64,000 bases of DNA from Rhizopus arrhizus (GCA_024220505.1 JAKZZE010000012.1:558001-622000), one strand, 5' to 3'; counted from the first letter of the stretch, positions 22,032-35,500 are shown. The notes: generated by a model from the sequence alone, not told the origin. Numbers and translations: made by a program.

Positions 22032-23398
22032 ATGGCTACAACTGTACAAGAAGTAATAATATAAATTCAATGCTGCTGCTTATTAAACTTTATTTTAACA
22101 GTCAACCCCTTTAAATGGTTATGTTGGTTTTGACACCATCACTCAACAAATTGAAAAAAAATCCCTTAAAAGAGGATTTCAATTTAACATCATGGTTGTT
22201 GGTAAAGCTATCAGATGCACATTTTTTGAAAGGAGAATACTAATAAAATAACAGGCCAAACTGGACTTGGTAAATCAACTTTAGTGAACACTTTGTTTGC
22301 TTCACATCTCATTGACAGTAAAGGAAGACATGATGTAGAAGAAATTAATAGACAAACAACAAATATAGAATCAGTATCTCACGGTAAATTTATCTATTTA
22401 GTGTGATTATACGAGGTATTCATCATGAGGTGTATCCATAGTGATTGAAGAGAATGGCGTTAAGCTGAGATTAAACATTGTAGACACACCAGGTTATGGA
22501 GATCAAGTCAATAATGAAGACTGGTAAATAAACAATAGCAATGAGCTCATCATTTATTAAGTTTATGTTAGTTGGGAGCCGATCATTAAGTACATTAAAG
22601 ATCAACACTCTGCATATTTGCGAAAAGAATTAACTGCACAACGTGAAAAGCTAATTCATGATAACCGAATTCACTGTTGTCTTTATTTTATAGCCCCTTC
22701 TGGTCATTCGCAAGTATCTATGTAGCATGCGGTGACATATTACTAATTATTATTATAGATTGAAAGCTATTGACGTTATTGTTCTTAAACGATTGGTGGA
22801 AATTACCAACGTTATACCTGTGATTGCTAAATCAGATTCTCTTACAATAGAGGAAAGAGCAGCCTTTAAACAGCGTGTAAGTTAGAAAAATAAAATAAAT
22901 ACGGAAAGTCTAACTCAATTTTGTTAGATTAATACTGAGCTTGCTTTCCACGGTATTCAACTCTATCCTTACGATGATAAGGAGTATTATGACGAAGAAG
23001 AACAAATATTGAACACAAGTGTTCGTGTAAGCAAAGTTTCTTCAATTCAGCAAGCTCCTTTATTAACTTTTTAATAGGAGTTGCTTCCTTTTGCTGTTGT
23101 AGGATCAGAAAGACAAGTTGTTGTAGATGGCAAAGCTGTCCTTGGTCGTAAAACAAAATGGGGGACAGTTGTGGTGGAAGATGAAGAACATTGTGAATTT
23201 ATTCACTTGCGCAACTTTTTAACCAGAACTCATTTACAAGATTTGATAGAAACAACTTCATTGTATCATTATGAGTCGTTTAGAGCAAATCAATTGTTGG
23301 CTATTAAAGAATCTGTCAGTGCTGCTGCTACCCCAGCACCTAGTTCACCTGTCAGTAGTAGTAGTAATAGTAGTAATGGACCTATACCAGCAAAGTAA
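22032..23398 (+). CDS. CDC10: Septin of the Cdc10 group
   Basis: Eight exons: 22032-22052, 22102-22201, 22255-22383, 22430-22523, 22572-22709, 22759-22876, 22928-23026, 23078-23398. Total 1020 nt, 339 residues; all phases fit. GTP-binding motifs: G1 GQTGLGKST at residues 41-49, G3 DTPGYGD, G4 AKSD. The N-terminal [16 protein letters not shown] and [18 protein letters not shown] blocks, and the lack of a C-terminal coiled coil, point to the Cdc10 type; the tail is short, Ser/Ala/Pro-rich and disordered. Septins assemble into filaments at septa and sites of polarised growth. The intron after PSGH starts GCAAGT (22710), a GC-AG intron; the others are GT-AG. Confidence 0.92.
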
Positions 23399-23646
23399 GC
23401 AAGAACTATTTGAGTGTGTGCGTGTATATTTATATATGAATATGCGTGTATACTGATTATTTGAAATATAGGGCATTCCCTCCTTTTGCTTAAAACGAAA
23501 GTTACTCCTTTTCATTTCACTCCTTATTCATGCTATATTATTATTATATTGTTATTAAAAGTGAACAAGATAAAATATAAGTTATTTGTATTTATATATA
23601 AGGAGTAAAAATGTACATTATGCTGCAAACTACATATGTGAGTTCA

Positions 23647-24561
23647 TTAGCCCCTATTTGGTACAGTGGCATATAGTCTACTTACATAATTGCTTGGTAC
23701 AATACCAATAGTTCCATCATTCTTTTTAGCTTGCCACCAATTTCCACTTCTATTTAGTATTTCTAATGATTCACCTTTATTAAAAGATATTTCATTTGGG
23801 TCTTCAGGATTTGCTTGATCTATGAGAAAAGTATTCATTAACTTATCATAAAAAGTATTGTACTATTACTTACAGGGATGGAGCGCTACTGCGAATATTT
23901 TTGTTGTCTCAATGACCGGAGATGACGTGACATTAACAGGCTCTTCTTCAGGAACAGAAGCAAGGGCCAATTTACTTTCTTTTGAAATATCATATGTTTG
24001 TGGAACTTGACCAGAATAAATATATTGAAATACAACAGAATCTTCTGTGCTACCAAATAAAATAACCCAAAAGAACTAAAAGATTGCTAAGCACATTTCT
24101 ATATAGTGAATAGAAAAAAATATTTTACCTGCATAACAATTAAAATAACTGATCCAGATCCTGCAATTTGATATCCAATTGAATAAGAATTCAATAATCC
24201 ATTAATGGCTGACGTCAAAAGTGAGATGCTCACACTTAAGAATACCAAAAACTATGTAAATAATAAGCAGCAAAGAAAAAATATACGTATATTTTTGCTT
24301 ACTACTAGTTGATAATGATGAAAGACCTGTTTATAAGTACTGAATAAGATTCCAATTAACAAAAGTAATTCATAAACAATGATCCACCAAAATACACCTG
24401 CTTTTCCAATAATACAGGTTCCAACGAATGCAATAAACCATCCAATCTAAATGCTTTTAGTTATTAAATATGAATAAAAATAAAGAAAAATTTACAATGG
24501 ATAATGCAGTTGAAACCATCATAATTGGATTTTGGGTGATATGAGCTAAGGTCAACTTCAT
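23647..24561 (-). CDS. SHO1: Sho1 osmosensor (four membrane segments plus SH3 domain)
   Basis: Minus-strand gene, start [17 protein letters not shown] (24561), stop 23649-23647, five or so exons. The N-terminal half gives hydrophobic segments including [34 protein letters not shown] and [16 protein letters not shown], the compact four-span module of Sho1. The last exons give a linker ([18 protein letters not shown]) and an SH3 domain with [29 protein letters not shown] and GIVPSNYV. Sho1 sits in the plasma membrane at growth sites, senses osmotic and cell-wall stress and recruits Pbs2 through the SH3 domain in the HOG MAP-kinase pathway (known from yeast). It converges on the septin gene with a 250-bp gap. 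Confidence 0.88.
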
Positions 24562-25830
24562 TGTTTGAAAAAAAAAAAAAAAAAAAAAAGCAAAAAAATA
24601 AAGTAACGCAAAAAAAATTAAATATTTTTTAAACCTCACTCCTGAAGACCAGATCATCTTTAGCTGTATCTATTTTAAATTAAATGTTTCATTAGACTTT
24701 TTAATTTTTTTTTTTCTTATACTTTTCTGCTACTATAAATTGATTGTAGCTTATGGTGTCCCATTTTAGTGAAAGCATATATAAAAAATTAATAAAGAAA
24801 TCATAATAATATCTCTTAGAATCAAGAACAGTAAACAATTATCATCTTTAATTGCAATACTTAATTGAATCATGTAGATTTTCAGTATATCAAATCGAAT
24901 TCAATAAAAAACAAAGCTTGAAAAGAGAACAGAAAGATCAAGAAATAGGAACCTCGCAATGTTTAATAACTGTAAATAGCACGAAAGAGAATTTTCTCGA
25001 GAAAATAAAGCATTTTAGGTGAAACATCACAGCAAATATGATATAAAATACAGAGAACGCGTATCAGAAGGATTTTGTAAAGGGCGCTCTGAAGTAAATT
25101 GAATTGGAAATCAATATGCTCTTCTTTGTATTGAGTTGCTTATGTCTTACCAAAATGTGATTCCTATACTTTGTTAAAAGCCACTCAAGAACCTAATTCA
25201 AGCATACACCTATGGTTAGGGGTCTTAGCTACACTAGAAGTTAGGAGCTTCTCAATCACCCTCATTCTCATTACATTATCTAATCAGACTTAATTTATAG
25301 GACCTAAAGTGTTGATATAGTATTTTAGAAACGGTAAGGAGTCTTTAAAATATATGTATTTCATTGACATATACTTATATTTAGGTTGCACTGTATGTGT
25401 AAAACTTAAGAATGCTTGTATTTCAATTTGTTGCGCATTTGGGTATTTAATTTTGCCGCTTTATTGCACATCGGGCTTCATTTGTTTTCAATTCGTCAGC
25501 AGAATAACTACTATTAAAGAGTTATTTTCTCCTCTCTTCATAAAAATCTTCACTTATTAAACATCATTATAAGTCTATCTAATGAATAAATAAAAAAGGG
25601 AGAAAAAGAAAAATAAAGGAAAATAAGAAATTCCTATATTTGTAAACACTTTTTGTTTGTGTGACTGTAGAAACCATGTGTATGTTCATCATTTTAATTA
25701 CAGATTTAGTTTTTTTTTTCCTTTGCCTCAATGTTTCTCTCTCTTTAGTCTCTCTCTTTTTTTTTTATTTTATTTTTTCTCTGCATTTCGTGTATTTCTT
25801 TCTTTCTCTTTCCATTCCTTTTATATAAAA
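24562..25830. promoter_or_regulatory. Divergent SHO1-EFR3 intergenic region with a long pyrimidine tract
   Basis: 1.27 kb separates the two divergent starts. An A run lies just upstream of SHO1 (about 24569-24589). About 100 bp of almost pure T/C (25708-25820) directly precedes the EFR3 ATG, typical of fungal core promoters. No RNA gene or transposon relic was recognised between. Confidence 0.4.
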
Positions 25831-28063
25831 ATGACTTATTGCTCTCCATGCCGGAGTAAGCATGCTACGCTTATTCAAAGCTGTTATCCTGGTAAAGAAG
25901 GTGGAACAACACCACGCTCTTCTGAACTAAGTTACCTTACCTTTTATGCAAGTTCAAGGCCTGCAAAATTAACTAAAGTAGGCTCATTCATTCAAAGAAA
26001 AATAAACAAAGACATTCGAAAAGGAAGAAAAGAGTAAGCAATTGAAATGCAAGGAGAGCTATATTAATTAATAAAAATTACATAGAAATAATCTAGTATC
26101 ATTACAAATTTTAAAAGCATTAATACAATCTTGTCATAGAGACTTGAACATATTTTCGAAATACTTTGTTAGTATCTTCTGTAAACTACTTGATACAAAA
26201 GATATAGAACTCATTGACCTCACTTGTGAAACCGTAACTTGTCTTTTTATTAACCTTTTTTGGAGTTACTCATACATCATTGTTTATAGTTTATTGTTTT
26301 CTGCAGTTATCATGATGGTTCAACTTTAGGCCTTGACAATAATTTCACCCATGATTATGAATTACTCTTGGAGAAAATTTCCTCTTTTTACAGCTATAAA
26401 ACTGAAAGTCAATCATTAAAATTAAAGTAAAAAGAAAAAAGACTGATTTTGTTTGTTCAATAAGACTTACATTCAATAGAATGAAATATATTGGGCAAAG
26501 AGGTATTCAAGCAGCAGTGACCTCACAAGCTTTATTGTCTAGCAATTTTAAACAACAACTCAGCATATTATTACCTCCTCTAATGGACACATTGATCTCA
26601 AACGATACATTATTAAACCAAACAGAGTAAAATAAAGAAACAAAATATTACAGAAGAGAAAACTTATTCATTTAAATAGTGGTCAAACGATTGATATAAG
26701 ACAATCAGCATTGGGTAATGATTGCATCAACGAACATTATATACAATCAGTTGCCATTCATTCATTGTCCATCTTGTTTAATAAGCTCACTGGACATTAT
26801 GTACGAATTTCCTTGGATTTATTGTTTAATTATATTAATGAAAATGACAAATGGTGTCCTCCATCATTATCTATCAACATTATGAAAATTGTTAAGGGAT
26901 CCATGCAGGTAAAAATACAAGTATTCATTATAAAAAAGAGAATATTCACCATTATTCATTTACAGTCGCAATACAAACATCTTTTTATATCTGAAATATT
27001 ACAGCAATTAAATCCAAATGATATCATGAGCAGCAAACAAGCATCCATCGTATCTATACTTGATATCACCTTGAATGACGACACGCCTTTACTTGGTGTT
27101 TCCGTTCTTGAAATCTTAAATTCACTGTTCAATACACTTGTTAAGGCAGCTCTGTATAATGCAGAAGACAAACAACACAGCTTAGAAGTTCAGCAACACC
27201 TCATTCACTCCATTGGAGGACTTGCTTCACACACATACTATGAAAATCAATTATATGATATGGCTGGTTACTTGGCATCGAAATTAAAACCATATACAAC
27301 ACTGGACAGTGTAGATCATTTGCCCATTTATAAATATCGATGTCTCGTCTTGGCTTGTCTAGATACAATTCACCATTTGCCCTTAGAATCATTGAAAAAT
27401 GGCTTGGGTTTATTAGAGGATAAAGATACAAAGACACGATGGTTGTTTTGTAAAAGCTTCTACCAACATTTACAACAACAACAACAGCATCAACAACAGC
27501 CTAATACACTACTACTCAATGAGCTGCTTTGGACCATTCACAATTGGGCTCAGTTACCCAATCTTAACTTGACGGATGTTCGTTTTATCTACGCTATTTT
27601 ATATCACCTCAACCACATGATGGGTATGCAAGCGACGATCATGATCATCTCACTTGTTTTTAAGATCCAAAAATATGTTCAACAAGACAAAGATACATCA
27701 AAGCAGTGGGTAATTGAAAGCATGATTGCTTCTTGGTTAAAATCAACATCTCGGTTTTATGAAATTAAACCACTTGAAGAATACATAGACCGACTTGACC
27801 AATCTTCATCACATTATCCTTTAGAATTATCAGAGGAAGCAGATACCGAGTCAATTGAGAACTTGCCCAAATTAAGTCGATCAAAGCAACCTTTATGGAT
27901 TGATCGTAGTCAGGTAGTAGAGGCTATATCGAGTGATAATAAGTTACGCGAGAAGCATGATGTGCATGGCTTAGAATTAGAAGCAAAACTATTCATTGAA
28001 TGGGGCTCAGAAGGTTTGGGTATGCTATTAGAAAATAGAAGAGAGAGAAAAAGTAATGAATAA
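25831..28063 (+). CDS. EFR3: EFR3 plasma-membrane protein (PI4-kinase complex anchor)
   Basis: Start MTYCSPCRSKHATLIQSCYP at 25831, right after the pyrimidine tract. Exon 1 carries the EFR3 hallmark SELSYLTFYASSRPAKLTKV; its clustered N-terminal Cys residues suit palmitoylation. Exon 2 continues NNLVSLQILKALIQSCHRDL, exon 3 with HHD-like YHDGSTLGLD, then YIGQRGIQAAVTSQA and a long helical-repeat region up to LENRRERKSNE-stop at 28061-28063. EFR3 recruits the Stt4 PI4-kinase complex to the plasma membrane. A second frame (28056-28367) overlaps the stop and probably encodes the rest of the C-terminus, so either this copy is shifted by one base or translation really ends here. Introns are short GT-AG. 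Confidence 0.85.
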
Positions 28064-28367
28064 CCGTAACTTAGTGAAACATGGTACACGTCTCATTCAA
28101 GGATCAAATAATGCTAAACCTAAACTTTCAAATCCTTGGGAACATGGATTATTGGAAAAACCTCGCAATGAGAAAAGGGAAAGTATTAAAGTAGCTATGT
28201 TGAAGGAGGCCTTGAGTACACAACCCAATGATGATTCCGATTCAACAACACAAGCTTCCTCGAATCCATCAGAACATAAACCCTCACTGAATGCCCTTTT
28301 GACTGAATTAAAATTACCTTTAAATAATCCAACAATTTCTCTAGTCAATCCACCTTATAAGAGTTGA
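28056..28367 (+). CDS. Probable C-terminal part of EFR3 in a shifted frame
   Basis: 103 codons starting MNNRNLVKHGTRLIQGSN; its ATG overlaps the upstream stop. The segment ESIKVAMLKEALST resembles the conserved C-terminal helix of fungal EFR3 proteins, which suggests it once was, or still is, joined to the upstream frame. The junction lies in a purine repeat (AGAAGAGAGAGAAAAAG), a place where one-base indels or sequencing errors are likely. Confidence 0.5.
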   Translation: MNNRNLVKHGTRLIQGSNNAKPKLSNPWEHGLLEKPRNEKRESIKVAMLKEALSTQPNDDSDSTTQASSNPSEHKPSLNALLTELKLPLNNPTISLVNPPYKS

Positions 28368-28379
28368 TTAATTTTATTT

Positions 28380-31300
28380 TATTTTTTTGTATAAATAATA
28401 AAAATTAACCTGTAAGTAAACATTTAATTGATGCTTCAACATTATTTTTATTAATTTTTGATTGCTTGCCGTACCTAAACTAACCCCAGTCGACTCCAAT
28501 TTGATACTGTTGTCCGTAGAAGAAAAAATTGAATTGTTAATGGCTGTACTGTATGATCTTTGTAATGATGATTTGTAATAGGATTTTTCAAATGTGTTGG
28601 TATCCAAGCTCCAGTTTGCATGCTTTTTACGTCTTGAACAGAGTGTCCTAGCTCAACTGATTTTATATTTGATGCCGATCTAATTGAATGGGCTTGAAAC
28701 TATATTGTATCGATTCATTTTGCTTGTATTGTTGACTTTTTCTAGTTTGCCACTATTGTAGGTCTGGCTGAGGAGGAAACAATGTTTTTTTTGTCTAAGT
28801 AGGTCAAGAAAAGTGTATGATTAATCGGTAGTCCTTCACGGATGGTCCTCGCGTGTTGGATAAATGCTAGTAATGTCCTCACTGAGCACAGTTCGGATTT
28901 TTCTTAGGATGATTTATTTGAATTCTCCGTCGTTTGATGTCCTGGCATGGATAGTTGCATGAACTTTCTCTTGTTTAGTACTGACATTATATCACGGTAT
29001 TGTAGTTAGCCAATATCTGAACTTAGACGCCACATGGTTGCCATGCAAAGTAATAGCATAATTTTTAGTTGTAATCGTTGTAAAGAAAGTTTTTTTTTTT
29101 GGTGGTGGTTGATCTTTGACATGTTGTATTAGGATAGTGAGGTCCCATATGAAAAGTTGTTGTGCTGTCGGAATTTTTACATTTGGCTTTCGTTTTGCTG
29201 AGAAGAAACCTTTGATGAATAGTTGATCAGCTATAGGTCTTTCCTCTTCATGTATGGTCGAAAAGGCTGAGACCATTGTTGATCGCAGAGTATTAAAACG
29301 CGTGTTGCTATATTGTTGGTTAGCAATTAAAAATGCTAAAACGGGGTTTGGGTTGTACTGATAAAAATATTTCTTGTTCGAATTGCTTCAGGAAAACCAC
29401 TGATTCCATTCATTTTCATAAGCTCGTTGGATAAACTCTATTTTTTTTGGTTGAGGCATTGTGTTATTTGTTTTTCTAAACCTTGGTTATTCATATAGTT
29501 GTCGATAATAGCCAAGCGGCTAATGACCATCTTGCATTTATTTTCTAAACTATTGGTGATTCGATGTGTTTCATTCTCAAAATCATTGGATACCAAAATT
29601 GGCTCGACCATAGTGGTGTTACTAGTATCGTTCTCTTCAATTTCTGCGCTTTGATTTGCTTCTGTACCTGCCGAATTAGTTTCCAAGGTGAATATAGATA
29701 AAGTCCCTCGATCTTCCAGTTGTGCTGAAAAGCGTCAATTGCTGCCGCTTCCGGATCCAGATTCAGTACCCAATAGTGTGATAGTTGTTTGTAGTATCTT
29801 GTGGCAAATGCGTCCACCGGTAACGGTCCCTATTGTCGTTGGATTTGGTTAAACATAGCACTTGGAATTGCTGATTCGTAAAGTGGTTGTTTGACTCTGC
29901 TCAACATGCCTGCTTGAGGGTTCTGGACTCCTGGGATGTGTTGGTGAGTTGTTTTAATATTATGATTATTGCACTGTTTCTGTATTTATATTGCTAAATC
30001 TTGAAGAATTAGTGATGTCGTTTCCCTTGAATCTGTTATGTATTTCAATGCTGTTATGTTATCGGAACAAATCTTGATATTTGAATTTTCGCAGCTTTTT
30101 CGCATGGAATTGTTTTGCATAAAGTGTCGGCTTGAGATTTACGTTTATGGATTGTTGAGTTTCTTTTTTGGTCCAGAATCCTGACTTGATCACTAGGGGA
30201 GCTTATTCCCTAACTTGTGTTTGATGCATCTATGTGTATTATTACCTTTGGAACCCTCTGTACTATCTTCTGAATTGACAACCTATTCATCTTGGTGATA
30301 GACTGTTTCCACCAGTCTAGTTCTTGCAGGTTTGTAGAGGATAACTTGCATGTTGTTTCCCAGTTCTGATTCGACATATTCAAAGCTTTTGATAAGTCCT
30401 TTTTGTATGCATCTGATGTGTAGTAAGACTTCACCTATTGCCGGAATCATCAATGTCATCTTCCCCAAAAGATCGGCAATTCATCGACATGACCTCTGTG
30501 GCGCAATATTCAATTGTTTTATTCTTTTCAAAAGGTTGTTTATCTTCAGGCTTGGTAATGAAATTTCCATGTTTTTCGTATTGAATTGAAAGACTGGAAA
30601 TTCTTGCTTTTTTTTTTTTTTTTTTTTCGGGCCTAATATGCTTTTGTTGTAATTGATAATGAATCCTAGATTTGGAGATGTGTTTCGACCTGAGTAGTCA
30701 GCATATTTATTCCTTTTTTAGATATTTCGAGCGAACAGGTATCGTTTAAGTAGTAAACTAGACGATGATCCTATTTCTGCAACAGTTCAATTGTATACTT
30801 TATGATTTTTGAGAATATGCGAGATGTTACACTGAGTCCAAACACTAGAGATTTGTATCTATATACTGTTCCTTGCTTTTCGAAGCTAAGAAAGCCTTGT
30901 GAGTCAGGGTGAATTGGTATTACCACATGTGTGTTTTTCAAGTAGATTTTGCAAATATAATCGTTTTATTCCATTATGTCTCGAAGTGCAGGATCCCCTT
31001 CCATTTTGAAATATTCGACTTGGATGAAGCTGTTGAGCTTTTGACAATCTAAAATAGGTCGACACTTGGTATTTTCCTGTATTGTGAAAAACTTTGAAAG
31101 ATAATTTTTGTCTTGAAAAGGTGAAACTTCGATCGTTCACTCTGCTAAGAGGTATTGAATTGCAATACTTACGTGTAATTGGTCCTCTATGGACAACTGT
31201 TTTACTTGAGTTCTCCAAAATATCGGTTGTGTTGCAAACTGTGTCTTGTAACCATGCTGGATCATTAATAGAGGCCAATAATGTGTTGTTTCTGGTTTCC

Positions 31301-31870
31301 AAAGGTTTATAAATTGTTGAAGGAAACCCCTTGAATACAGATGATCTTACTGTTGTTGTTGGTTGTGAAAATTATATCGGTTGCCATAGGTCGGGAGTTC
31401 GTTTTCCCAAGAACAGTTTTTTTTCCTCAACATCAGAATCCTCTCCCTCTACGTTATTGGTTCCACTGATTGGAGTATTCTCCTCAACCACTTCCACTGC
31501 TGTTGTTTCCTCCTATTGCTGTTTGAAGGATTCTCTGCTAATAAGTTAGTTCGTTATATTATTCGAGGAATTCAATACTGAAAGCTTCCTTCTTTCCATT
31601 ATCTTCCGCTTCCGAATATTTGAGACTGGCTGGAAGTTTGAGTGCTTCGACATAATATACTTTTGCCTCTGCATCTTGTTGTTTAGCTAGGTACCAGGCA
31701 AAGATGGCAAACCTTTTGATATTTTCCACTGTTTTTGCAAGAAGTTGCCGGGATTCATCTTGTGGCATCTCCTTCCTGGAGGGTAGAGATTTTTTCGTAC
31801 AGTTCGATGGTTGTTCTGCCATGAGTTCGTCGTGCCTCAGATCCTTTATAAATTGATTTGACAACTTGGC
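28380..31870 (-). mobile_element. Decayed DIRS-type retroelement (gag, RT/RNase H, tyrosine recombinase)
   Basis: Read from 31864 downwards. Gag-like frame (31864-31559) with an LLAKTVENIKRFAIFAWYLA block. Reverse transcriptase near 31000-30600: VVIPIHPDSQGFLSFEKQGT, VYRYKSLVFGLSV, RIFSKI and LVYYLNDTC, where the Asp pair is degraded. RNase H / C-terminal region near 30500-29500, with MIPAIGEVLLHIR and VIIHIDASNTS. Then DAFATRYYKQLSHYW, a tyrosine recombinase N-terminal half (29276-28992) and its end near 28600 (MDTNTFEKSYYK). The order and the recombinase instead of an integrase define DIRS elements. Many stops and frame changes make it dead. A T run interrupts near 30608-30627. Confidence 0.75.
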
Positions 31871-33110
31871 CTACATCAACTGTATAGCTCTTAAGCTTAA
31901 GTATGAGCGACTTGTGGATTTCTTCTCTAGTAGTTCATTCTTCGACTTGATATGTACTAAGTTCTCATATAAATCGTTCAAGATTATTTGCTATTTGGAG
32001 TGGAGTACTTTACTCCAAATACGTTGAGATATCCACAGATAGTGTCCTCTCTTCTCTAGTCTGCTGGCTAATACCTTTTTTTTGTGCTATTTCACAGCAA
32101 CTCTTTTAAAAGTATTTATTTCATTAAAATGCAGTAAAATATCCAATGCAATCTTTACTTGCTTTAGGTCCTCTTCATGTTTCAAGTAAAAAGTGTAATA
32201 GTATAAATCATCCGAGTAGGTACAAGCAAGAATAAAAGATCTAAGTCAAGGAAATGTTTAATGCTCTGTTCACTAAGTATATGTTGTTTCTTTAATAGCT
32301 TGTTCTTTATGGCTGTATAATATGCTCTGATATACTTCTGTTTGTACTTTTATGGCATTTTCGTAAGTAACTTTACTGCTATTAAAATAAACTTTACTCA
32401 TCCTTATATTTAGAAAATGCTTTATAAGATTACTAATGGCTTTATTGGGTCTATATTACCAAAATGAAGCTTAAATATAAGTAAAATGCTCATACGACGC
32501 TCTACAAGATGTTTAACCTAAAGACTATTTTGTGGCTATCCTGTAGCTCATCCATAATCCTTCTGTTTTATATGCTTTGCTTCTTCTTTACGCGTATAAT
32601 CATCGAAATGCTATTTTCCTCAGGATGGGCAATGTAAAAGGTTTATTGAACTTAATTCTATTTATTACACGTCAAACAAGGTAAATTAAAAAAAAGAAAG
32701 ATATTCACGGATGGATGATTGCAGTATTATTTTGCCAAAAGGTTGAAATGGTATAGTATTTGGCCATTCGAAAGATGTAGAGAAGTATGAAAATCTATTT
32801 CAATATAAAAAATTTTATTCAATAAAAAGTATAATGTTAAAGCCCAATATGTTTTTTAAATTTGTAATGATTAAAAAAGAACAAACCTATCATATCAAGT
32901 AAAATGCGAGCTTTACCATCCTTTTTTTTTTTTACGTGAGATCAAGGTAAAATCAGAGATTTCAAACTTTTTTTTTAGCTTGTGTCGAACTCAAGTAAGA
33001 GTATGTAATGTTAATCTTAGTTGGCTTCACTCCGTTTTCTATTGTGATAGATGCTCTCAGAGCCACGCTTTATTTTCATTTTTTGTATAATAAAATTTTC
33101 CCTTTTTTCT
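31871..33110. other. AT-rich stretch between two inverted DIRS relics
   Basis: No coding region is supported. It lies between the 5' ends of the two opposite DIRS elements and may include their terminal repeats; I could not align these by eye. Confidence 0.35.
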
Positions 33111-35500
33111 CTATATCTTTCAAAGCCGCGCATTGTGGAAATACTGTGAATGATATCATCCAATCTGATAATGAACAGTAGCAACAGCAGTAATAGCAAG
33201 TTTTTACCCGAGCAGAAGTGAATAAATTGTTCGCGAACTCATAAACCCAAGATTACAAAGATAGAAGGAGCAATACAACGGTTACCCTCCCCAAGGCCAT
33301 TCGCGAAACTTTGGACAAATATTCTATGTCCTAACATAAAAAGAACTTGGTTTTTTTGAAGATCAATACAAAAATACATCGACGATGAGTGGGTGAAGCC
33401 AGAGCAAATCAACAAAGAATTTATCTCAGAGCTTAAATAATGGAAAGTGGACTCAAACCAGCTCATTAATGCCATATGTAAGAATGCAGGAACAGTTAGA
33501 GTACAAGTAAGAGCAAGTACTGAGCTATACGAAAAGTTGCAATACCTCAATGATCAAAACAGAATTGCTTTCAATTCCCTACAATACATAGATGTCTTCC
33601 ATAGCACTATCATGCAAGCCAAAAGACTTGCAGTATTCGGATTTGGGTCAGCAAAACTAAAAGAACAAGAAGCATGGAGAGCTGGCTCTCAAAATGCTTA
33701 AGTTACCTACAAGTCTCAAATGCTTGGAAACAGCAATAACTGATGATGAAGAAACAAGAAAAATCTTCGACATCAACTTTATTAAATGAATCCATAAAGC
33801 TCAACTTGAAGAAAGACTTATCCAAAACGCAAGTCGTGGAAACAATAGAGGAGGATTCAACACTGGGTTCCGTGAGAAACGTTTCAACAATTCAAGAGGA
33901 AATTGTCACAAATTATTAAGAGGATGTCAGTCTTTTATGGGAAAAGAAGAGGCTCCTTTTGTTCCCAACAAGGAAATATCACCTCCACAACATCCACAAC
34001 AGACAATAACAACTGAAATAACAACAACTAAAGCAACTGTTATACAAACTAGCGCAGATGACTCAACAGCATCAAATCAACACACAACAAACCAATTAGC
34101 AACAACTAATATCTTAACAACAAATGATAAAACAAATATCAGCTGCAGGTACGTTATCAACACATAATGGGGACAAACAATACATATGCAGATCGATTAT
34201 CTCGTATAAGGATGCCACTATACGTTCTGATAATTCCAAAGAAGAAGTTCTATCAGTTGAAACCAGATCCGATGGTATCAGCTCAAGATGCTTTCCAGAA
34301 ACAATGGCTAAAGACAGACGTGTATTCAATCTTCCGCGGAAACTTATCTTGAGAGTCATCTAAATGGCGAAGAAACAAAATTTATCGCAAGTGGTATTGG
34401 TAACTCCTGTGTTGTCGAGTTAGTATTGATTACCGATAATCCTATGAATGAAACACCTGAACTATCCGATTCTGACAAAAATAAACAAGAAGATTTCATT
34501 AGCCACATGGATATTATAAACAGCAAGAGACGAGAAGGTGATGTAACTTCTGAAGCAAACCTATATTATTTGCATAAATCGACAAGAAACACAATACAAA
34601 ATGCTTACAATAGAGGATGGAAATTTTGGGAAGACTGGCGCTCAAAACAAGACCTTCCTATAAACTCAAAAGAATACAATCCCGTTACTGTACATGATTT
34701 TCTCTAAGCAAATAAATACCATAGCAGTACTCGCTTAAACTCCTTGAGGTCTTCTATCACTTCTATTTTCAGACATATACATTCAGATGAAATATCAATA
34801 GCAAACCAAGCAATTATTCAAGACTTTTTTTTTGCAGCGAAACATTGATCAAAAATGAAGATTCTATCAAATGCACAACTATTAACTTGGAATACTGACC
34901 AGATTACTTCATATGCTAAGACAAATTGGGCTGATTCTCACACAATATCCATTTATACACTTCAACAAAAAGTGTTAGTACTATTTTGTTTAGCAACCAT
35001 GGCACGACCAAGATCATATATTGGACAAGTCCAAGCTAGGGACGTGAAATTTTGCATTTGATAGTATCAACAATGAGCTTACTGGGACCACCATACATTT
35101 TTGGGAACAAAAGGAAACCCAATTAAAGACCGCAAGACAAGGTATTATTAGCGATAAGGAATTTATGTCAGGCTATAACCTTGAAAATTTTTATCGACAG
35201 AATCACACACATTGAAATAACTTTACCAGAAGGCCATACCTTACTGTTAGCTTACAATGAACATCCTGATAAAGTTTCTTCAATCAAGCCCTCAGTAGAT
35301 TCCCAAATGGATAAAGGACATTATGCAATCATCCGGCATCGACATAACATAATACAAAGCTCACTCAATTAGCTCAGCCTCAAGTACAAGGTAATTGAAA
35401 AAGGTCATTCTATTCGAACTATCAAGGAATATGCGAACTGAAGTCTAAATTCAAACACTTTTGAAAAATTTTATTACAAACCTACAACACAATAATCGTC
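33110..35500 (+). mobile_element. Second decayed DIRS element, lacking the reverse transcriptase
   Basis: The gag-like part at 33390-33930 includes ASTELYEKLQYLNDQNR, VFGFGSAKLKEQEAWRA and an Arg/Gly/Asn-rich tail (RGNNRGGFNTGF). A Thr/Gln-rich linker follows. Then comes the region preceding the recombinase (DRLSRIRMPLYVLIIPKK) and a tyrosine recombinase: TRNTIQNAYNRGWKFWEDW at 34560-34640, CLATMARPRSYIGQV near 35000 and SLNSNTFEKFYYKP near 35440, each separated by stops. The RT/RNase H block is missing between about 34000 and 34150. It points away from the first DIRS copy. Confidence 0.7.

Noticed and set aside
25180..25290. Possible tRNA or structured RNA around the GGGGTCTTAGCTACAC stretch
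   Set aside because: No proper A and B boxes and no cloverleaf could be drawn.
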